Below the pieces are notes generated by a model that was given only the letters and a program-made list of their open reading frames with translations, ran no database searches and was not told the origin of the DNA. A DNA stretch of 60,000 nt. Source: Liolophura sinensis. Its lineage: Eukaryota; Mollusca; Polyplacophora; Chitonida; Chitonidae. The stretch's first letter is position 1. Each line of letters opens with the position of its first letter. A program made the translations under genes and the position numbers. Location of the stretch: positions 23,843,400-23,903,399 of the forward strand of contig NC_088305.1 in assembly GCF_032854445.1 (NCBI RefSeq). The letters are read 5' to 3'. Positions 1 through 10,355 of this stretch are shown here, one piece after another.

Positions 1-23
1 ACATATCAGACTGGCCTGGTGTT

Positions 24-213
24 AGTATAATGTGACTGGTTGGGGTGTCATGTCAGATGTCTTCGGCATGATACTTCATTGACGGCAGTACCTAGGCGCC
101 ATGAACTCGCCTTGCCACAATGAGACACATCATATGTATACACACCTAATGTCTCATCGTCGTCATGTGGCTGAAAAATTGTTAAGTACGACGTTAACCC
201 GAAGCATACAAAC
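24..213 (+). repeat. SINE-like interspersed repeat (family 2)
   Basis: Matches a second copy at 54886-55086. Shared blocks are a 'GCCACAA.GAGRCACAT' segment, 'TCGTCGTCAT' and 'GACTGAAAAATTGTT(A/G)AGTACGACGTTAA' near the 3' end. The other copy ends in a CACT tandem tail. The structure (about 190 bp, tail of short tandem repeats) suggests a non-autonomous retroposon. No coding content is credible; the minus-strand open frame across it is incidental. Confidence 0.65.
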
Positions 214-739
214 AAATACTTCATAGGTGTGTATATTACTGACACCTTGCATATCGTTCGATTAAACAAATTCATCACGAACTCTGTATGTGTACAGCCA
301 CCAGTTTGTTTGTCTGTGATAATGGTTTGGCTGCATAACCTAAGCGCCTGCCTGTCACTTTTCGCCAAACAGCTCAAAAACATGTGTTACCCGCTCTAGA
401 TAATGTGGTTTGTACATCGGGATCAAACCAAATTCAAGGTTACACCATTACTTTATCTACGGCCATTAAAATGAAAACCAGCCACCAAGGTAAGCAAACC
501 GGGGATGACGAACCACAGGAATGCGTGTATGAAATTTATTTCACCTGTTGTTTACAATGAGAAAATTACGAAGCAGTATCAGGCTATACTGCGTGTAAGT
601 AGGTATGGTGTCTTCCACATGACGTTGTAGTGAGGTAGCGCTGTAACAGCTCTCCATACTGTTCTAACAAGAAAACGTCAGTTGTTGCGAGCAGGAAGCA
701 ATCGAACTCCCAGCGAGTAGAAAACGGCATTTCCATGAG
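214..739. other. No gene seen
   Basis: AT-rich single-copy sequence with no recognisable exon, RNA gene or transposon. Confidence 0.5.
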
Positions 740-754
740 GCCTCGGAAAACGCC

Positions 755-895
755 ATATCCCAGATATCTCAGATAAACACATATCCCAGAACACCCAGGA
801 AACCACATAACCCAGAACTCCCAGGAAACCACATGCCCCAGAACTCCCAGGAAACCACATATCCCAGAACTCCTAAGAAACACAAGAACTCCCTG
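755..895. repeat. 26-bp minisatellite, about 5 copies
   Basis: Unit 'CCCAGAACTCCCAGGAAACC' plus ACATAT. Copies start near 785, 811, 837 and 863, exactly 26 bp apart, with decayed copies at both edges. The open frames reading through it on the minus strand (Gly/Phe/Trp-rich) are products of the repeat and not genes. Confidence 0.85.
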
Positions 896-1480
896 GCAAT
901 GCCGTCCCCCCAAGACACACCACACTAAAAATCAACCATTTCGTTTATTTACTTCTGATATAATGATGGGACTATTGGTTACAGGACTAAGCATTACCGT
1001 TTGTCAGGTATCTGACAAACCTCCCAGCTTTAAGCCGCTTTGACTCATGAGTCCAGGAAGTTATTCAACAACACATGACGAAATGTCAACCGAAAAGGCC
1101 ACTTTAGAAAGTCAACATCCTGAGTTAAAAACAAAATGCTGGAATACATGTAGACTGTCACACTGTAAATGTTTAAAGTGACAAGGAGAACGTCTTTGTT
1201 GTGCGTTTTAAGTTTGGCTTGTGGTTTGACGGGTAGGCCACAGCTAAGGTGAGCCTGTTTGAGGATCAGGGATAGGGATTTTGTCTTTTGATGTGGCCTG
1301 ATATCAAGTCTAAAGCGCTGACATGTATATCTTGCCATTGCTCAGGCTTTTTTTCTGACATTTCGTAAAGAAATAAGAGCAAACAATGGATATAGCATGC
1401 CCAAATATATGAATATAAATAGCTGAATATGAAATACTTAAGTATAGAGAATAAAACCAAAGCAGAGGCAAAAGTGTAAT
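896..1480. other. No gene seen; left flank of the duplication
   Basis: AT-rich sequence present once in the window. It ends at the exact start of duplicated unit A (GGTTGG at 1481). Confidence 0.5.
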
Positions 1481-1580
1481 GGTTGGCAAATGGTCACACA
1501 TATTACCAGTGAAAAACGGCCTCTTTTCAATTTATCTCAGTTAGGGTTTTATTCTAGCCATTCATTCAAATGGCTTAGTT
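1481..1580 (-). repeat. Dispersed repeat fragment
   Basis: Reverse-complement relative of the element at 12950-13190. Shared pieces are 'GGCAAATGGTCACA', 'TTTCAATTTATCTCAGTTAG' and 'GGGTTTTATTCTA'. The unit B counterpart is 17335-17430. It lies exactly at the start of the duplicated unit, so a repeat edge coincides with the duplication breakpoint. Confidence 0.6.
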
Positions 1581-2149
1581 GTAGATATTTTCTCACACCC
1601 CAGACCTACAAAGAAACGTTTCAAAAGTCCTATAGTTTTGACATTACTTGACCGTTCTGAACCTTGGATGAGGTGCTTAAGCCCCTAGAACACCGGATAC
1701 ACGGGCTAAAAGTACTGGGAGCGACATAATTGGTGATTGTGTAAATATTAACCAATCAGGATGCCGAATTGTCACAGCACTTGATTAACAGATGTCTGAT
1801 GACAAATACAAAACAATAAATACTGAAGCAGTACGTAATGCATACCACGTCCTCACTGTTTTATAATCGTACATGACCTGCGTATGTTAAGGAGTCTTCT
1901 CGGGTCCATATTTTTCAACCAACTTAAGACTGGCGTCATAAATTGTGAGTCCTTAAAAAGCCAAACTCAGAACAGAAAAGAATTGAAATTATGTCTAGTA
2001 CATTGTTTTGCGATACAAAATAAGTGCGTAAATTTTAACTTTGTAGAGCAAAGCAGTTTATTTGCAGCTGTGTTTGAATGACGTGTGATAAATACCTGCT
2101 CTGTACATTTACGTGAACGGCTTCACCTGAAGACACCAATAACCAACCA

Positions 2150-2560
2150 CACATTTCTTTCATTCATTCAGCACCGAGATTTTTGTAATGCGTGCTCTGT
2201 CTACATAGCACGCATTTCCTTTTATTCATTCATCACACCTCCGAGATTTCTCTGAAATGCGTGCTCTTTGCATACATATTCATTATTCATTCATTCATCG
2301 CACCTTTGATATTTGTCTTTTGCGTGTTCTGTCTACAAGCCACGCATTTCTGTCATTTACTCATCACACCTCTGAGATTCTCTAATGCGTGCTCTGTCTG
2401 CAAGGCACGTATTTCTTTCATTCATTCATCACACCTTATGATTTCTCTAATACGTGTTCCCTCTACAAGGCATGCGTTTCTTTCAATCATTCATCACACT
2501 TCCGTGATTTCTCAAATGCGTGTTCTGTCTAAAAGGCACGTATTCCTACTTCAGTCTTTA
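2150..2560 (+). repeat. About 62-bp minisatellite, 6-7 copies (unit A)
   Basis: Imperfect units with core 'TTTCATTCATTCATCACACC' then TCCGAGATTTCTCTAATGCG and a TGCTCTGTCTACAAGGCACG segment. The 133-codon open frame across it is a by-product: it consists only of these repeats and has no family resemblance. Confidence 0.85.
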
Positions 2561-2887
2561 CATCTCCTCGCTGTGCATATTGTACATGACTAATCACCCA
2601 CAGTTCATTATACATGTATATGCATTTCTAACCTGTGTGCAGTTCAACCTCTTGACCTCTTTTCATATCTTGACATGACCTCCGTACAAGTCAACAGCAT
2701 CTGCACAAAATGACCGCGACACACCATAGGCAGCCATGTTTCCGCTCTTAACAAGCCAATGTGGCGTGAGTCGTGTTTAAAGTAAACATATATACTTCGG
2801 TGGTTATATAATTTTAAAACCCACTGACCCCGTGAAATTACTGACATTTTTTAACTGTATTTTTACATTTGTTAGCGCTGAACGAGT

Positions 2888-3040
2888 TATATTTATTTAT
2901 TTATTTGATTGGTGTTTTACGCCGTACTCAAGAATATTTCACTTATACGACAGCGGCCGGCATTATGGTGGGTAGAAACTGGGCAAAGCCCGAGGGAAAC
3001 CCACGACAATCCGCAGGTTGTTGATAGACCTTCTCGAACG
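2888..3040 (-). mobile_element. SINE (tRNA-type family 1), partial, antisense
   Basis: Reads as the reverse complement of the 3' half of the common SINE: ATTTATTTATTTGATTGGTG, GTTTTACGCCGTACTCAAGA, then the ACGACAGCGGCCGGCATTAT block. The 5' tRNA-like head is missing. Unit B copy at 18748-18875. Confidence 0.85.
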
Positions 3041-4810
3041 AGTTATATACGAGTGGAATAAATATACTTAATAATAATAAGTGTATTATATTTTTAATAA
3101 ACGAACTACAAGAGCTATATGCTTGGAAATACCTACATATAAGTTAATCATCATAGACTTCCCCCCTTTATTTTAAATCGACAAACGCCAGGAAATATTT
3201 TTAACATTTTCAGTGTTTCTACAAAACAAATATTCTTTTACATTTGTTAGAACGGAACGTGTTCTCGAGTCGATGCGCTTAATGATGAAATGATATTTTT
3301 TATTGAGCTGAACTGTAACAGTTACGCATTGAAACGCCTACAAGTCGGTCCATGATTTCAGGCGGCCTTATAAGTAGGCGTTAGCTATATACTAGATAAC
3401 CTACTTGGGATGTGCGTATTTTTCAGAATGCAGGAAACGAAAGTTATGCCAATTTATTATCATTATGTGGAAAGTATTGTGTTAGTTTTCCGTGCACTTG
3501 GTGTAAGAGGACATATAGTTGATAATTTCGCAAAAATCGTCTGATTATTCGTTCCCAGACATTTGTCGCTACTGTAGAAATTACGCATCCGTTGACACTA
3601 CATGTATATTCAAAAAGGAAGTCTACGGTATATCTGTGTCAACGATTAGCGAACTATAGCCTGTCATTTCTTACTTGTCTGTAGTACAATATTCCGTTAA
3701 AATATCCCGCAAATTACGACATGGGAATTGCCAGAGAATGAATTCGAACTCGTAACCTCAAGTGAAGTCAAGGTCCTATATATCCTTATAATAATGTTCA
3801 CAGATATATTCACCTAATGTATACAAAAGGTTTGTTAAATGTCACTGTCAAGCTGGGAGCACATACATGTATGGACATAGGGTAATGATCGATATATACA
3901 CTGTGGGATTGAATAGTGAATTGGAATACTCGTGTTGCATTGTCACTAACAGAGAATATTGACTATGGCAACAGATGGAGAGTCCCACTGTTTCTTCATT
4001 TGTCGAGCTTAACACATAGCGTGACATAGCGGAGATTTATCAGACACTGGCCCTCATGACGGTCGATAATCAGTTAATAATCTTGCTTACAAACACGTGG
4101 AAGCACTTCGAATGGCTGTTTGAGTGCAAGTGTTCAATAGATTTTCACACCGTGAACCACTCAAGCATTACAACTTACTAGTAGCCGCATTGCATTCAAC
4201 ATCATCTAGGCGTGTTTCGGCCGACATTCAGTGAGTAATTTTAATTTACGTGCGTAAATCGAAACAGACTAGTATCACGGTTTCCACTGCTTGTGTATTC
4301 CTTGTTTATGAATTTATTTTATATTTAATTATTCTCCGAATAATGCATTTAATAAATAGCAAGCGTGTAGAAGCCACGTACGTAAAGGCCTCGTAGCACC
4401 CTGTTAATGGTCGTAAGTTTCCTCAAATAGCTACACGTGTGTACTTGTTGCACATGTGTAGTGATTGTGTCTCAAATTAACATGTATGTATTAGTATGGA
4501 ATGAATGAATGAAGTCAGCTAAGTAACCCAAGCGCATGGCCCCGAATTTGAACAGCGTAATGTCCTTAAAAATTAGCCCTTAACAATTTTTTTTATCCGA
4601 TATACAATATAAGTATTTACGATTTATTCATTTGTTCAACTTTTATTCAAAACTATTTTTGTTCTGCATTCAGGATTACTTACACATATGGTGTAAATGA
4701 TGTTTTATAAACTTTATTGTATTTACAAAACACATACCGCGTTATGATATAGCCTACAGCAAACGTTCCACGTCCTTATTTGCATGGTCGTCTTGCACAA
4801 AGGGTTTCAT
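3041..4810. other. No gene seen (unit A intergenic)
   Basis: AT-rich, no exon recognised. Duplicated at 18876-20695. Around 19868-19905 unit B has about 38 bp that A lacks. Confidence 0.5.
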
Positions 4811-4811
4811 T

Positions 4812-4870
4812 TAGGATTGATTTATTTAATTATTTGATCTGTGTTTTACGCCGTACTCAAGAATATTCAT
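4812..4870 (-). mobile_element. SINE tail fragment (family 1)
   Basis: Only the tail remains: TTATTTAATTATTTGATCTG, then GTTTTACGCCGTACTCAAGA. Unit B copy at 20700-20755. Confidence 0.7.
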
Positions 4871-4984
4871 TTAGAATTGAAGGTAACTTTAAATCCAAAT
4901 GTCGTAATATAAATTTTGAAGTTTTTTCCTTATAGAGAGGTTTATTTTAATATAAGAACATGTTGCCTAAATCATGCAAATTAT

Positions 4985-5620
4985 GAACATGCTCCATGTT
5001 CTTGGCGCTGCTTGTGCTGAATATGTATTTGCAAAATACATATATTTGTTAATGTCAGATTAAATGTCTGATTAGGTATAACTAAATCAATGTTTATATA
5101 TTTGTGCAATATTTAAGTAATAAAGGGTAGATTTTGTCAGAATACAAACTTCATTTCAATACGCTGGAATGATTCACCATCTTGTGCAAAAAACATCTAT
5201 TTGAAGTCAGTGTACTGAATATTAGACGGTCACTGATTATGCGCATTTTGTTAACATAAGGCCATACAGAACTTTAAATTAGTTTGACTTCAATGATAAA
5301 AAATAGGCCATACATTCAACTTTCCGAAATGGATGAATATATTTCTCAACCCCAGTTCTAACACTACCGAACATTGATATTTTCTTTATAATTCATGAAC
5401 GCTTGCAGGGACTTCAGTAGCACATTAACCAGACGTTCGACTTTCAGTCGTTGAAGTCGTTGACAAATATTGGGTGCTATAGCTTTCGTGTTGCGAGCAA
5501 GAAAGTATATGTGTGTCATCGGCTTACTGTGCTTTTAAACTGTTTGTTCACTTTTGATTTTTTGTGTGACTTGCGCGTTATAAATTTGCTTCAGACTGAT
5601 GGTGATGAATGTATGGATCA
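4985..5620. other. Segment present only in unit A
   Basis: Unit B goes directly from 'ATCATGCAAATTATA' to 'GTGTACGAAAGCATGG' (near 20868), skipping these ~635 bp. I see no terminal inverted repeats or target duplication, so I cannot tell an insertion in A from a deletion in B. No exon recognised. Confidence 0.75.
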
Positions 5621-5893
5621 GTGTACGAAAGCATGGCAATGGTATGATATTACATGTTAATGAACAATCTTTGTAGAATTTGTAAAAGTTCTGTTTTATA
5701 TTTTCAGAACCTGATAACAGGATAGTCGAGGCAATTTGCCGAAGGCGACTATTCCGGGGAAACTTGCTAACGGTCTACGGTGCGCGGTCTCTAATTAACA
5801 GTGAGGAGAAGTGTACACGTGAACTGAACATCGGTGCCGGTCTTAACGAATGACGTGACTCTAAACATTTCTCAGCACTTCCGGTGGAATTCA

Positions 5894-5901
5894 CCAATCA
5901 G
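5894..5901 (+). promoter_or_regulatory. CCAATCAG motif before gene A
   Basis: CCAATCAG lies 30 bp before the ATG and is embedded in GAATTCACCAATCAGTG, which is conserved in all three copies, including the much older copy C. It matches the NF-Y CCAAT-box consensus, but it is unusually close to the start codon; it may instead be 5' UTR. Function is inferred. Confidence 0.4.
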
Positions 5902-5930
5902 TGTCTTTGACACAAAGACATTTTCGTATC

Positions 5931-8900
5931 ATGGCTCCCTCGTCAAGGACGACGGTATTTTTTGGGTTAGGACTATCATTGGGCCTAGTTATTTCATTCA
6001 CTTTGACTACTTACTCGTCGTTGAAATTAACACTGCCCAAGATTGTCTATCACGCCTCCTATGGCTCTGAACTCGGTTCGGACGTGGATAAAACTAGAGG
6101 TCTCAACATAGATGAGCATATTTTGTTTCCAAATGAAAGAGCAAACAATCTGAAAGGCCCTAATCGATTCCCACAGAGCATTCATTCGCACGAAGAACTC
6201 GACAAACTGGGAGGCCCAGACAAAGAATTCCACTTTAAAGATGCGCATGCGCACAATGGTGAGTGTTTTATTCCGTTTTCTTCTGTATTAACAATGAAGT
6301 TATTGCGTTAATCACAAGAAAAGAATCTTAGGAGAAAATGGTGTAAAACTTAACAGAGAAGATTAATTACATTTTTGTTCGTACTTAGAGTGTCCAGTTT
6401 CACCTTCTTACATGACGCTTGTTATTACGAAGGCCGATATTATTTATCATGTTATATCAGCTACTTGTTCTTTATATTCTACCATGTGCGTGAGTATTTA
6501 TTTGAGCGGTATTGACGGCATCGTCGTTAATCGCGCGAGAAATACTGGCTTCAGAGTGGAATAGAGAGATTTGTTAAAAAATACATGTAGTATAAGGGTC
6601 CAAAATGTCAGTTTGGACTTATTCCTTGTTTCTGTTTTTTTTTAAGTCGCCATTTAGCCGAACATAACAAAATGAACGGTTTTAGATCGAGATACATGCG
6701 GGTTGTTACGGAAGCTTAAAATGTACAGATCATAAAGAAATTACAATAATTGTTCACCTCCAATGTTTGTCAGACGATCTCAATGTTTGTCAGATGACCT
6801 CAATGTTTGTCAGACGATCTCAATGTTTGTCAGATGACCTCAATGTTTGTCAGACGAGCTCAATGTGAGTCTGTGTGTTTTCCTGTCTGGACAACCAGGG
6901 CCCAGTATCTCAGAAGTGTATTAGCAGTTAAGCCCGGTATTAACTTTAGTCCAGACTAAATCCCCATTGACTTTTGTATTAGAACAAAAGTGGTGTTAAG
7001 ATTTAAGCCTGGCGTATCTTTTGATACACTTTTGAACAATCAAAGCCGGACTTCACGATTTTACGCCGTACTGATAACGGTCTTGTCTTTTCTAGGATTG
7101 AAAGCATCAGGGGGCAGTTGTTAGGAAGTGTATTAAGGTTAAGTCAAGCTTAAATCTTAATACCAGTCCCATTATAACACAAAACAAATGGGGATTTAGT
7201 CTGGACTATAGTTAATACCGGGCTTAAGACAACTGGGCCCTGAGACTACCTCTTATGTTGTCGTCGACATTGGAGAGACTAGTTTCTGCAGTTCAGGTTA
7301 AAAGTTCACCCCTCATGGGTATTTCTATGCAAGGGCTGTTGATGGTCAGATGTTTTGACACGCTGAATGTGAGGCATGCACTGTTATCATAACCATCAGA
7401 CACTGATGCATCCTATCCAAACAGTTAGTTACTCACAGCTAATTTCACAGCATTGGTTATTGGACCAAGGTTTTATGGCTGTTTCGTAGCCGCAGTCACG
7501 GGCACGGTATCCTATAGCGCCACATGTCAACCATTCTCCTGATAGGGTATAGCAGGCCGTGATGTAGTGGTTAGAGGCGCTTGTTCAATCGCCATCGGGC
7601 ACACAAAGCGTGGGTTCAAACCCATCTTTGGGAAGCAGATTTGTGAATTCCTGGAGCCACATTCACAAAGATGTCGTACTTGTACAATATCGCACATATA
7701 GTACAATGGTACGTTAATAGCGACGTGCAAAATATCCTACGACGATAAAAAGAATGTCGTACGCCGCTTTGTGAAAGTGGCCCCGGAGTATCACAGCTTA
7801 TGGGGACATATGGGGACGAAGATCGTCTTCGTGTTTGCACAGCTTAACTCTCGTCTTTCACTAATAAGGTACACTTATAGGTTATTGAATGAATCCGCGC
7901 TTATACCATATAGTACTACTTTTGAGTGGCGCCCAAACGTAAACGAGCTTGCAAAGATTAAACGAATACACATAAGCTTGTATTCGTATAATAACCTATT
8001 TATTATACACTAAACATCAGTTAATTCAACTAAAGAACGAAATTTAGTCATCGATAAGGAAATTTGAAACAAAACTTTAATAGAAAAGACAGCACATGAT
8101 ATGACTTGAGTCATTCAGGACCAGGGATGGAAACACACTCCATCAATCTATTTTATATCTGGAATTCCAACAAGGCTTTGGGATGTGTTAAATGCGATAA
8201 TTCAATTATGCAACATCGCAAAAATGAAAAAGCATGCTCTTTAGGGTTCATTTGGGAAACTTTATCAATGCATATATGCAGTTAGCCTGGTGTCTTTTCT
8301 TTTAAGATAGTAAAACTCGTGGATTTTTTTTTATAAATGGCACAAGGGTATGTACACGGAAAATAGACGCGGTGTCATCCAATGATGCTACGGTGACGTC
8401 AAATTCCTAACGACGACATGCAATCAATCGGTATACTGCAAACTGAAAGCAAGGCCATCAAACAAGCATGGGGGCCTCCGTAGCTCAGTTGGTTAGCGCG
8501 CTAGCTCAGTGTAATGACTTAGGAGTCTATGGATTGTCGTAAGACAAATTTTTTTTTACGCCAGAAACATCTTTGGCGTTGAGATGAGATGAGAAGCTCC
8601 AAAGTGACCGAAATGAACGTTGGTGAATTTCCAGTTTTCTGTAGCATTTATAACGATACCAAAATTGACACTTCATTACAAACTCATATACACTTTTGTT
8701 ATGTTACAAATCATAAAATATGCAAATATTCATCGTTACGAGTATTATTATTTACCACATTTCTTCTTGTTGTTGTAGATGATTCCACAGTTGCCGAGGA
8801 ATTGTACCACAAAGTTCGCGTCCTCTGTTGGATAATGACGTCACCAGATAATCTTCAAAAGAAAGCCATTCACGTGCGAGCCACGTGGGCTAGGCGATGT

Positions 8901-10323
8901 AATAAACTTCTGTTTATGAGCTCCGTAACAAATAGCTCCTTTCCGACCATAGGACTGAATATATCCGAAGGGCGGGAACATCTGACAGCCAAAACAATGC
9001 GCGCGTATAACTACGTCGCCGATAACTACATGGACGAAGCTGATTGGTTCATGAAGGCAGACGACGACACTTACGTCATCTTGGAGAACCTGCGTTATTT
9101 CTTGTCGGATGTTGACCCTAACGAACCGGTGTTCTACGGTCACCTGTTTAAAACGATTGTGAAACAGGGTTATTTTAGCGGAGGAGGGGGCTATGTCCTG
9201 AGTAAAGAGGCACTAAAACGCCTTCGAGGACGTGACCAAAATCAATGCCGTAGTGACGGTGGAGCGGAAGACGTGGAAATTGGCAAGTGTATGGAAAAAC
9301 TTGGTGTAAAAACAGGAAAGTCTCACGATTCTTTCGGACGGAGTCGCTTTCACTGTTTTGACCCAGAGATGCATCTGCGCGGGGGCTTTCCTGACTGGTA
9401 CTATACTTACGATGCTCATGGAGCCAAATCGGTAAGTAGTCGGCCAGTTTGGCTCTTTGATCTTGACTTACAACCGACCACCGTAGGAGAGATTTTAAAA
9501 TCAGCACTAAGTGCTTCCCTCAGTGTAACCTTTAGCACTGGAACAGTACTGGTCGATCTGGCGTGCTGACCGCCGTTGTACAAGTGAAACATTCTTGAGC
9601 ATCGCGTAAGACACCAATCAAATAAATAAATAAATAAATAAATAAATCTGTACAGTATGAAAACAAGACTTCCAAAACTGGAACTGATTGAATGATTCTT
9701 CTATTAGAGAAAACTGAGAAGACTAATGGACGTGGATTGACTGATTGACAGAATGTACTGAATGAACATATTCGTTTCATTACATATTGTATAATATATC
9801 TTTTTTGTCCTAACTTTGGTTTGCAAGAGGACTGTCGATCTTACAATTTCATATTACGCCGAGAATTACGAACAAGGAATTATCCAAAATGATATTGGTT
9901 TCCAAACCTGTGAATCGCAGGGGTATGGTTTCAGTTTTGTTGAGGTAGATGTCCGGCTGGCATCCTGCTTGTCATGGGAATATATCGTCAGCTTAAGCAA
10001 CTCGCACACTGATTATTTATCTGACTGGTGCACAACGTCTCATTAGGGAATATCTCACCTTCATGGCGACGGACATGTTTATGGCTGAAAAAAAAAAAAC
10101 AAAAAAAAAAACGGACAGAGCGGGAATCTAGAAAATATTTCTAAAATATCTGTATTTTTTTTATTTCCAGGGCCTGGGTAGCATAAGTGACTATGCCATC
10201 TCATTCCACTATATACCTCCTCAAAGGATGTATGCGTTGGAGTTCTACGTGTATCATCTACGCCCTTATGGTTTGGTCTCCAAATCACAGAGCCTTAACC
10301 TAAAGACAAACAGTACGTCCTAG
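5931..10323 (+). CDS. C1GALT1: Core-1 beta-1,3-galactosyltransferase (T-synthase), copy A
   Basis: Three exons: 5931-6258, 8779-9431, 10171-10323; 377 aa (human C1GALT1 is about 363). Introns are GT-AG (donors GTGAGT, GTAAGT; acceptors TTGTAG, TTCCAG), phases 1 and 0. Exon 1 encodes a short cytosolic tail, a signal anchor (about residues 9-28, FFGLGLSLGLVISFTL) and the stem. Exon 2 holds the GT31 catalytic core: VRVLCWIMTSPDNLQKKA, the metal-binding MKADDDTYVILENL, SGGGGYVLSKEALKRL and EDVEIGKCME. Exon 3 ends with SFHYIPP and YVYHLRPYG, typical of T-synthases. Predicted role: transfer of galactose from UDP-Gal to GalNAc-Ser/Thr in the Golgi. The CC-S-D cysteine pair expected before SFHY is replaced by SISD, and a cysteine appears in FHCFD. 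AATAAA at 10455-10460 is a candidate poly(A) signal. The stop codon lies in a short tandem duplication (10300-10355). Whether it is expressed is unknown. Confidence 0.93.
6760..6868 (+). repeat. 20-bp tandem repeat in intron 1 (copy A)
   Basis: Five copies of CAATGTTTGTCAGACGATCT, alternating between ACGATCT and ATGACCT endings, followed by a half copy. Unit B equivalent at 21936-22045. Confidence 0.9.
6896..7242. mobile_element. Foldback/MITE-like element in intron 1 (copy A)
   Basis: 347 bp bounded by CAGGGCCCAG and its exact complement CTGGGCCCTG. The arms continue inward for about 60 bp (TTAAGCCCGGTATTAACTTT and AGTCCAGACTAAATCCCCAT match the 3' arm with few mismatches). No open frame. 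Non-autonomous inverted-repeat DNA element, family unknown; no clear target duplication seen. Confidence 0.8.
7553..7645 (+). mobile_element. tRNA-like SINE head (copy A intron 1)
   Basis: Contains an A-box-like GTGATGTAGTGGTTAGAGGC and a B-box GGGTTCAAACCC, at tRNA-like spacing, but no cloverleaf I can complete. It is followed within 6 bp by the foldback element at 7651. It differs from the common SINE head. Unit B copy at 22729-22820. Confidence 0.55.
7651..7786. mobile_element. Short foldback element, 136 bp (copy A intron 1)
   Basis: Ends CTGGAGCCACATTCACAAAG and CTTTGTGAAAGTGGCCCCGG are inverted repeats; inside, GTCGTAC/GTACGAC pairs continue the arm. Non-coding MITE-like element. Unit B copy at 22826-22961. 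Confidence 0.7.
8470..8529 (+). mobile_element. SINE (family 1) cut off by a deletion (copy A intron 1)
   Basis: Only the first ~58 bp of the SINE head (GGGGCCTCCGTAGCTCAGTT, GGTTAGCGCGCTAGCTCA) survive. The sequence then jumps to AAGACAAATTTTTTTTT, which in unit B lies about 1.45 kb downstream. Unit B keeps the full SINE with target duplications, so A has the derived deletion. Confidence 0.9.
9560..9648 (+). mobile_element. SINE tail fragment in intron 2 (copy A)
   Basis: GACCGCCGTTGTACAAGTGA, then ATTCTTGAGCATCGCGTAAG and an (AAAT)n tail. It lies in intron 2, just after the stop that ends the open frame running out of exon 2. Unit B copy at 26184-26268. Confidence 0.8.
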
Positions 10324-10355
10324 TCCCCTAAAGACAAACAGTACGTCCTAGTTCC

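Noticed and set aside
2192-2593. 133-codon open frame as a gene
   Set aside because: Made entirely of a 62-bp minisatellite; the unit B counterpart has frame-altering differences.
8589-9569. Single-exon 326-aa galactosyltransferase gene (and 25211-26188 in B)
   Set aside because: It lacks the C-terminal YHLRPYG exon and the N-terminal anchor exon. Consensus splice sites at 8779 and 9431 with matching phases, conserved in copy C, support the three-exon model. The tail after 9431 is intron plus SINE.
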